A stretch of DNA of 64,000 nucleotides from Podocnemis expansa (taxonomy: Eukaryota; Chordata; Testudines; Podocnemididae). The stretch spans positions 3,948,505 through 4,012,504 of the forward strand of contig ML681971.1 of assembly GCA_007922195.1 (NCBI GenBank), given 5' to 3'. The notes beneath the pieces were generated by a model. That model saw nothing but the letters and a program-made list of their open reading frames with translations. It was not told the origin of the DNA and did not search any database. Position numbers and translations under genes: made by a program. Positions 55,861 through 64,000 of the stretch are shown in pieces. Within the stretch, counting starts at the first letter, position 1. Each line of letters begins with the position of its first letter.

Positions 55861-58750
55861 CCCCTTCTCCCCAGCCAGCTCTTCTCCCTGTTGCCAGAGA
55901 CTATCAAGATGGGGATTATCCCCCTTCAGAATGTGTTACAGAGAGGACAAGGACAAGGAATAGTGCAGGAGGAAAAGGCAGGAATGGTTGCTGGGAATGA
56001 GTTGTGATTCCCTCCCAGGTTTTTATCACGTATTAAATGTCTTCTAATCCCTGGTACCTCCTGGCTCAGTATTTGCACAATCCATCATAGAAGCAGCAGG
56101 ACAATGGTAGGTGGGTGGGTGTGTAGCACAGGATATATCTGGAGTCTTCCAGTAAATGAAGTTCCTTCCCTAAGGTGCCCCTCGATAGTCTGGGAAGTTT
56201 CTGAGTTGAACTTGGGTGACAGAATCTAATGGGTGAATGGCTGGAAAGACATTGAAACCTCTGTCCGCTGCAAATGCGTACTGTTGATCTGTCCCTATAT
56301 CAAAAGGCTTTAGAGCCTTTATCAAAGGCATAAATGCAGTGCTTCATGAGACAGTCCCAAATATTGGTAGGAAAAGCTATTTATATATACCATAATTTAT
56401 CTACCCAGAGGAATGTGATATGCGCGTTGGGCAGGTGGTAAGGCTGAGTCCAAGGAAGTGCAATGTGAATATGTTCAAAGGAATGTCTGGGCCTTGCTGG
56501 CAGAGGTGACATAATGAACCTTTGGGAGCAGACTTAAATAGGAAGGTTTGGCAGCCAGTGCAGTGATTTTGTCCAGGCTCCTCCATTTGTTCTTATTCCC
56601 CAGTTGCCACCAGGATTAATTCTTTTGGTATTAGCTGCTACTAATGGAAATCAGTAGAGTTTTTTCCTCAGTGTGCAGTGCTTTATAGAGATGCAAGGGC
56701 AAGCATGGCTCAGGCATGGTTAGACCCACAGCTGCACTGCCAGACCGGGGTGGGGACTCAGAACAAGACTGGTGGGAAATGGGGTGGAAGGGCTGGATTG
56801 AGGGGCATTGTGAGAGCTGGCTGGGGCCCAGGACAGGGAGAACAGGATGGCTGCAGATCTAGATGGTGATAATGTTAGTGCTGGATGATAAGAGGTGCCT
56901 CAGGGCTATGGCAGGGCTTGTAGACTAGCAGCGGATCTCTGCTGGCCAAGTTTGAGATTCTGTGACCACAGTTTTGGTTGGCCAGGACTGGCCCAGTAGA
57001 CTCTGCTGCAGGTCAGGATCAGGGAGCAATGGCGGAGTTTGATGTGGGAAGCTTGCTCAGTGCCAGCTTTTGGCAAGCCCAAAGGGGCAAGCACTTTTAA
57101 GTCTCATGGCTTGGGATGGGCATGGAAATGGGAACATGTGGATTCACGTGTGGGAGGAGGGGAAATGAGTGCACTGATGAGAAGGAAGCTTTGAGTCAGG
57201 GAATTGTGTGCTTGCAGCCAGTGGGCAGGTGGCTCCCAGCCTTCCCACAGCATGGAAAATGAGAGGATCCCAAGGAGAATTTCAGGCTCAGCAACCACAT
57301 CGCCAGCTCCATACACCCAAGCGCGTGCCCCTGAGGCTGCAGATAAGGAGCAGCTGTGTCCTCCAACCCACCTTCCAGATAAGCCTCTCGCTCCCCTTCC
57401 TGGCTGCTGCCCCTGATGCTTAGGCAGGCTCATCCATCAACCAGCAGCAGGTGTGGAGAGAAAATCACTCTGGCTGAGACGGGTGTGAGATACGAGCTCT
57501 GATAACATCTCTTTATTTTAACCACTAGAACAGCAGCATATAGGCCCAGTTCCCCTACATGGATGTCATATTTTTCATGCCTGATGGAGCTTTTATTACA
57601 GGCAATTCAAGCCTGCTCTATCTCCTCCAATCACATCCCACTCTCCTTCCCCCTACTGTGCTCTAGCAGAGGCCCCTCCCTATGTCTTCCTCCAGCTAGT
57701 GTTTGTTTCTGTTGTAGTTGTGATCTCCTTTCAAGTCAATGGGGAGCTTGCTGGGAGCCTGTCTCATTACCAGAGCAGCTGCTCCCCTCTGCTGGGCTTT
57801 TATCACCTTTTTGAGACTGGAGGAAACTCATCACATGACTTAATGTGGTTCTTTGCATTGGTGGTACGACCTGGCCCAGGGTAATGTCAGTGCTGGATGA
57901 CAAGAGGGTGCTGACAGTCAATGTTGGGGATTTTAGACTAGACCAGCAGGCCTCTGCTACTCCCTTCTAAGGTGCTTTGACCATGTTCTGTTTTTACCTT
58001 GGCCCTGGTTAGAGTCCAGGTCTGAGTCCCCATGCCAGGCCCTAGCCATGCCCTAACACACCACCTTGGAGAGCCAATGCCAGGGGTAACATGGCATTCC
58101 CAGTGTTTAATGGACAAAGATCTATTGTTCTGCCATGGAATTCCAGCCTGAGGAGTTCGTGGCTATCTCCAGAGAGGGGGGAAATATTCTTGTTGCACAT
58201 TACAAATTGGTGGAGATTTGTGGCTGTTGGGTAATTTCTGGATTTGAGCCAGTGCCTAGCGTGGCATCGTGTGATTTGCTGTTTACACTGCTCTAGAGAG
58301 TCCTAAAGAACACAACATTTATGAATCCATGATCATCCCCCAAGGGAAAATGGATATCGCAAATAGTGGAGGGTACAAGAACCAGAACAATCGTGGACAG
58401 CAGTGAGAAGAAAATCACCCATGGCTGAACCGTCTCACTCATCTTTACAAGCAGAACTGGGTGACTTTTTTTGGTTAAATAGCTCATTCATTAAAAAAAA
58501 AAAAAGCAGTTTCCACTGATTTTATATGAATAATTTAATTCATTCATTAAATAGCTAGGGCAAGGGGAAACACTGGTGCTACCATGATCTTTCCCAGAAA
58601 ATAACCACTGAGCAGAGGGCTTGGTTCAAATACCTGCATGGGGACTGCCTTTCAACTGAAAAAAATGCCACCTACCCCTGTGGTCCCATACATGGCCATC
58701 ATGAAGGTGATGGGTGCAGTGTAAGATCCTCTGTAGAGCAGACTAATTTC
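55861..58750. other. Downstream DNA with one imperfect duplicate pair
   Basis: Segments 56868-56945 and 57880-57955 are similar (TTAGTGCTGGATGATAAGAG and TCAGTGCTGGATGACAAGAG, each followed by a GACTAG-containing stretch). Otherwise nothing is recognised. Confidence 0.45.
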
Positions 58751-58754
58751 AATA

Positions 58755-58960
58755 AAAGCAATGAGAATCTTGTGGCACCTTACAGACTAACAGATTTCGT
58801 CAGTCATAAACTTCTGTAGGCTCCAACCCACTTCTTCATATGCAGATGGTTGGAGCCCATGAAAGCTTATGCCTGGAGAAATCTGTTAATCTATAAGGTG
58901 TCACAGGACTCTTGTCGTTTTTGCTGTACTCAGACTAACACGGCTAACCCTCTGGAAATT
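58755..58960. mobile_element. Short Penelope-type foldback element
   Basis: Left arm (CTTGTGGCACCTTACAGACT) and right arm (CTATAAGGTGTCACAGGACT) are inverted copies, and the tail reads CAGACTAACACGGCTAACCC. Possible imperfect flanks are TAATTTCAAT and TGATTTCAGT. Confidence 0.75.
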
Positions 58961-61002
58961 GATTTCAGTGAGGCCATCCTGCTACCCTGACACCAACGTT
59001 ACTGCAGGCCCAGGCTGGTTAGTGAAGTGTGTGGAAGCTGTGTCCTGACATGCTGCTGCAGCAGACCCACATTCTGACAGAAACGTAATGGCAGCACGGC
59101 CTATGTGTGTGTCCTGTTGGAGAATCTGCCCGACGCAGTCAGTCACGACCCACTGGCCTGCTTGGAAATGCAACTCAGGTGACTGCAGGAAGCATGGAGG
59201 GCTTGAATTTATATAGGAAAGCTGAATCTTGGAAAACAACTTGGATACCAGAGTAGGGAGCATGAAGGAGGAGGGCCTGTGATGGGAGAGTTTTTGGAGA
59301 GCTGGGGTAATTCTCAATTACCTGCCCAGACCATGGCTGGGAGAGTTTTATTTTTAGCCATCCTTCCCAGGCGCAAAGCCTGGCTCTGCATTTTAATGTA
59401 AAAGTATTTCTGAAAGTGAGACAAGTGAAGGCCCGTGGGTTTCAGACTCATATTAAGGAGGGAATGGATGGTTATTTCACTTGTGAGGTGTGATGTATGA
59501 CCTGACTGAAGCTGTGGTGCAATTTGTAAAGAGAGCCCTGAAGTGCGTCTAAGTGAATGTACTCACCCAGGTGCAATGCCATGGGCAAGGGACTAGAGCC
59601 AGGAGAAACCCCCACCTCTGATGTCCCCCAGCCCTTGTTCCAGGAGTGAGGCTGACAGATGGGCTTGTTTGGTGTGGAGCCAATATTGTCTGCTTTGCAA
59701 AGAATACTAGTGGTGCAGCACAGGAGATCACAATCAATGGGGGGGGGGTGAAGGTAATGGGGGTAAAAAGGAATGGAGGGTCAGGGTACAAGGGGAGTCA
59801 AGGATGGGGTATCAAAGGAATGGGAGGCTGGGATAAAGGAGGAATAGAGGGGGGTCAAGGAATGGGGGACCTGAAGAAACTGGGGAACAGAATAAAGGAT
59901 GTATCCAGAGGCATAGTGGGATGTTTTTACATTTAGGTCACTGGTTCGAGTCTAGCCCCAGCTGGTAGCAACCCAATGTCATACCATGGGAAGGGGTGGG
60001 GTTAGTCCAGTTCCCAGAAGAGGTTCAAAGAGACTCTGCTGGTTTGACTTTATTGGTTACGAAGTCAGGCATTCACATCCCAAACCTACCAATTAGTACT
60101 AATTGCCTGGCTCAGCAGGTGTGGAAGAAGCCAGGTTTGCTGGCCCAGCTGCTGCTTTCCCTCGGGTCTCCATTGCATTCTGTCTTTTAAAGATCTGTCT
60201 AGGGAGGAGATGAAGGTTAATGAGTCCAGTTCGGTTCCTTTCTCTTTCCCATGTCCCTGGGGCTGGGGTATCTTGGTGCAATTACACCAGTCCAGGCTTG
60301 CTCCCACTGTGGGATGGGGGTGAGATGGGGCCCAGTGCCCCGTAGCCAGTTGTGTCCTGCCAGCATAGTATGCAAAAGATGATGACCAAGCTGGGTGCTG
60401 ACTGGCCACTGGAAGAAGGGCCTGGATTCAAATGGGTGGGTAGATTGGGCTGGGGCTTCTGGCTCAGCTGTCCTCTTTCCAGAGAGACACTCATTCCCCA
60501 GAATCTGCCTACTGGACTGCTGACCAAGGGGTAATGCCACAGTCCAGGGTGTTCATGATTAAAGGTCCCCCGGGAGTATCCAGCACAGCTGGGGCTGTTA
60601 GGCTCATTGTCACAGGAAATTCAAAACTGTAACTCCTTACAGTATCCCTGCCATCCTTGTGCAGTTCTGATTGGACACAGTCTCTGCCTCACTTGTGTGA
60701 CATTACTGCTAAACAACTACCGCCTTTCCCAGCCCCAGAAGTGGTTGCATATCACTGTGATGTGATCCCTGTGTCTGTGACACAATGTGAGATGGAGATA
60801 CGGCAACAAGATAATGTGTGAAAAATCAAGATGGGTGTGGGAGATAACAGGCACATACATGAGGAAAAACCCCAATGTATAAGGACTGTCCTATTACAAT
60901 CAGGACAGCTGGCTACCTTGGGTGCAAAGGTGATCTATAAATATATAATGATCTTTGTTCTTCCCTTCAGCCATCAACAGCAGGTGCAGAACAAATAAGC
61001 AA
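58961..61002. other. Downstream DNA, mostly unrecognised
   Basis: A tRNA B-box-like word GGTTCGAGTCT at 59943-59953 hints at a decayed tRNA-derived SINE, but no A box was convincing. Nothing else is recognised. Confidence 0.35.
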
Positions 61003-61727
61003 GGCTGGGTGGGAATTTTTAGACAAAATTTTTTTTCAAGAGAAAACACCCATTTGCCAAAAACATAAACAGTTTGAGGAGATGTATCAGTTTTGCCAGC
61101 ATGTCACTCAATGCCAGGTTGGAGATCCTAGAAAAACACCTAACTCAGGATAGCCAAGAGCCAGGTGATGAAGATACCCTGCTCTGAACCAGGTAAAAGG
61201 GGCTTCCCATATTCCAGGTGAGTGCCTTAAGCACCAGCTTATAAAGTAGTCTCTCTCATACTGAAGCTGTTCCACTTTGTATAAAATATTCATTGGATCA
61301 GAGAAAGTCTCTAGCCCATTGGTTAGGGAGCTCACTGGGGATATGAGAGATAAAGGTTCCAGTCCATGGTGTTGAACCCACCTGTTTCACGTCCCAGCTG
61401 AATGTCCTGACTACAGGGCTATGCTTATTCCAGAACCTCTTGCTTTCCACGATAAGTGTGAAAGCTCTCCTTTAGTTTGGCAACCTCAAGGTTTTTCACC
61501 CAGTGGAAGTCTTCTTTTCCACCCAGCTCACCAAAGATGCCATTCAGTGCATTGGCAAAAGCTGATCAGAAAATGTTTTGTTGAAAAGTTTTTGGGATTT
61601 CACTTTTTTGACACCCCCTCACACCTTTCTCCCACCCCCAGGTCATTTCTATTGAAACATTCCTTTGGACATAACAGCCATCAACTGGAAAAACACTTTC
61701 AGAGGAAACATTTTGGCTAGCTCTGGC
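61003..61727. repeat. Composite AT-rich repeat with tRNA-like segment
   Basis: The left end (GGCTGGGTGGGAATTTTTAG) and right end (ACATTTTGGCTAGCTCTG) are weak inverted relatives of the repeat at 55576. Internally, TAGCCCATTGGTTAGGGAG (A-box-like) and GGTTCCAGTCC at 61355-61365 (B-box-like) form a tRNA-derived head on the + strand. Confidence 0.5.
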
Positions 61728-63690
61728 ATCATGGGCAAGTCACAGGAGAGGAATATTGGCTTTGTAAAAGGCTGCCTAATCCTGTGAGCGAGACTGAAGA
61801 AATGAGCCAGAGGGTCCAGCTGGAAGGCAGGAGTGAGGCACTCAGTATATTACAACACTAACTGAATCCAAACTTCGCTAGCTCTCATGCTTCAGGGCCT
61901 AACTTGGTCACTGGAGGGGGTCAGGAAAAATTCGCTGCATCCATAAATATTGCACAATAGGTCAGATGTGCTATGATGCGGGTTCCTCTGGGCTGGTGGT
62001 GAGGGCATCATAACTTCTTCCGAAGCATCAGGTATTGACCACTGTGGGGGGCAAGGCGCTGGCTTCGATAGTCTCTTATTCAGGGGCTGTACAGCAAGTC
62101 CTGTATCCCTGGGAACCAGGGCTTAGGTGACTTATGGACATGAAGCCCTTGCAGCAAATGCTTCGGCAGCACTTGAGTAGAATTTGAGTCACCTTCTGTG
62201 AGCATCTCCAGCATTTGTGTCAGATGAACAGCTTCCACAGCTAGCGGATGTGGCTGTAGTTTGCCCAAAGCCATCACAAAAGGGCCATGACTGAACATGG
62301 TGCCTGAAACTCCATTCAAATGTTGTGACCTGGCCATTTAAGGTTATTTTCTTTTTCAGTAGTGTTCCAGTGCTAAAACTCTCCTGGAAGTTAAAAGGCC
62401 CAGCATTGAAGTGCACTCAGGCAGCAGTCCCACTCAGTGCCCAGAACTTGGTCAGTAGGAATTTTGCCTGAGCAAGGCAGGATGGGGGATGTGTGGGATT
62501 CAAGCCTGAGAGGCAGTAAAACTAGTTCCTCTGAAAGAGCTGAGACAGACACACATGGTATAAAGCCAAGCACAGACATCTTCTCACCAAGGTCCTTCCA
62601 CATGTGGAGTATGGCGCGGAGGAAAGAGGCCAAGCCAAATTAAGTTGCAGAGTCACTCTCTCCTGCATGACAAGGCATTCAGAGCAAATGTATCCTCTCC
62701 AAAAGGGTGCTGTTCAGGTAAAATAAGTTCTGACCTGACTCTTCACCCAAACTGGAAAGCGGACAAGTGTTAGAAGATTTTGAATGACTTTTCACCATTA
62801 CTTGTTTTTTTCTAGAGAATTTTGGTCCTTCCTGGGCCTGTTTTGGATTGGCAGCTGAGGCCAGAAAGCTGCTCTGTGGAGCTACCAGTCCACTGGTTGC
62901 AGATGCAGGTAGTTCAGAGGCAGATTCTTCTCCACTTCTGGCATTACTTTGCACAAGGAAGGGTGAGGGTGGATGGTGCAAGGGCAATGACAGATCCCCA
63001 GGGAGCCATGCTGTTATGGAGAGGAGCTCAGAAACATGGACAGAGGAGATAACCTTCTTCAGGAAAAGTTGGGGTTCACTTCATGGACTGCATGTCTGAT
63101 CCAGGGGATGGATTATATTACCCAACCCCTCTCCCCAGGTGCTGGTGGGCAAGGGAGTGCCATTAACTCAGAGAGTAGGGCCCTGTTTCCCTGTATCCAT
63201 TGATGGAGAAAAGGAACATGCGACTCTATAAACCCAGACGCGCCACCTCCCCCATAGCACTATTCCCTACCTACCATTAGCAGGATGTCCTGTAATAATA
63301 CATAGCATGGATGCCGCATGGGCCAGGAGCATCTCTCTGGGCGGGAAGATGCAGGAGGAAAGAGTGGGTGAGCAGACCCTGCTATTTATTAGGCCATCTG
63401 GTGCATGGGCTGAGTTGGGGCAGGATACCTACTGTAGCTGCTCAGCCTGCTCTTGTGGTCATCACTGGAGAGTCCAACACAGGTTGCCATGCTGGAGATG
63501 GAGCTGGCCGTGACTTCTCAGTAGCATGGAAGGAGGGATGAGCCAGCAGGAAACTTGGCCACAGGGCAGCTGGTTAAGTTCCCTTGTGTTTATTCTTCCC
63601 TGTCTAGCACTGGTGAGGCTAAGAGCAGCCCACTATCCTCACTTCTTCCAGACACAAATCTCACTTGTGGGGTACTTCAGCAAGCACTGG
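61728..63690. other. Downstream DNA without recognised features
   Basis: Only short, bidirectional frames. No exon of a neighbouring gene was recognised. Confidence 0.4.
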
Positions 63691-63759
63691 GGCCAGGGCT
63701 AGATTAAGAGTCCTGGTGCCCACTGTGGTGGTGTCCAGCCTGCAGACAGGGCAGCTCAG

Positions 63760-63905
63760 CTGGTGTCCAGAGCCCATAGCCTCGCTGGCACTGGGGGAGG
63801 ATAGATGTCCAGGGCCTATGGCCCCATGGGTGCTGGGAAGGAGGAGGTCCAGGGCCTGTGGCCTGGCCAGCTGTGGGAAAGCCACAGGGCTGGCCAGCAC
63901 TGGGG
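63760..63905. repeat. Degenerate tandem repeat
   Basis: Three diverged units start TCCAGAGCCCATAGCC, TCCAGGGCCTATGGCC and TCCAGGGCCTGTGGCC at spacing of roughly 40 bp. It may be the interior of a GC-rich hAT-type MITE. Confidence 0.55.
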
Positions 63906-64000
63906 CTAGAGGTTGCAATCCATGGCACTCCTGCTCTTGCCAGTCTATCTCAATAGATCCTGGCCCTGCTAGAGAAGACCAGCCAGCATGGGGTGGGCAG

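Noticed and set aside
59943..59953. Possible tRNA gene from a B-box-like word.
   Set aside because: No matching A box, no cloverleaf arms found by eye. At most a decayed SINE.
63697..63973. A hAT MITE bounded by CAGGGC and GGCCCTG.
   Set aside because: Only six terminal bases match and the 8-bp flanks do not, so the boundaries are not supported.

Overview
The window is vertebrate nuclear DNA from a non-mammalian amniote. A turtle is the most likely source, but no species can be named from the sequence. The call rests on CR1 LINE 3' ends, Penelope-like elements with a GIY-YIG endonuclease, hAT and PIF/Harbinger DNA transposons, MIR-like SINEs and a short Ty3/Gypsy element, combined with large introns and a low gene density. 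Almost all open reading frames in the window are chance frames in introns, intergenic DNA or GC-rich repeats.

One protein gene is convincingly present: CD276 (B7-H3) on the + strand. Its coding exons run from 13117 to 48812. Seven coding exons splice into a 312-residue type I membrane protein: signal peptide (13117-13165), IgV (20423-20773), IgC (21909-22205), stalk plus transmembrane helix (32684-32824), and three very short cytoplasmic exons (41667-41708, 44037-44072, 48790-48812). Every junction is GT-AG and every intron is phase 1. It is the two-Ig form; no second V-C pair was seen. The non-coding first exon and promoter were not found, and may lie upstream of the window. The first canonical AATAAA after the stop is at 51858.

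The rest of the window is a record of transposon insertion, often nested and still readable from target-site duplications (TSDs). From left to right: a hAT element (4027-6647) carries a Gypsy element reduced to LTR-integrase-LTR (4071-5600). There are short hAT MITEs at 10778-10963 and 12516-12815 and a Harbinger-like MITE at 7332-7556. Intron 1 holds a Penelope-like element with inverted arms (13939-14740), a decayed Harbinger transposon (about 15077-17600) containing a small foldback element, and a probable solo LTR that splits a SINE (18409-19082). Intron 3 holds a hAT element (23229-23704), two oppositely oriented hAT MITEs inside a CR1-like fragment (23853-24338), CR1 ends, and a triple nest (29384-31479) of hAT, Penelope-like fragment and solo retroviral-type LTR. 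Intron 4 holds a 1.1 kb hAT element (33535-34636), a SINE, and a GC-rich palindromic Harbinger-like MITE (38416-39436). Downstream of the gene are a frameshifted CR1 (51941-52500), more SINE and Penelope-type copies, and otherwise unremarkable intergenic sequence.

No wholly new gene system was found. The observations most worth checking are the integrase-only Gypsy element with intact TSD, the Penelope foldbacks whose arms appear to include target sequence, the palindromic MITE, and the nested insertions that can be ordered in time.
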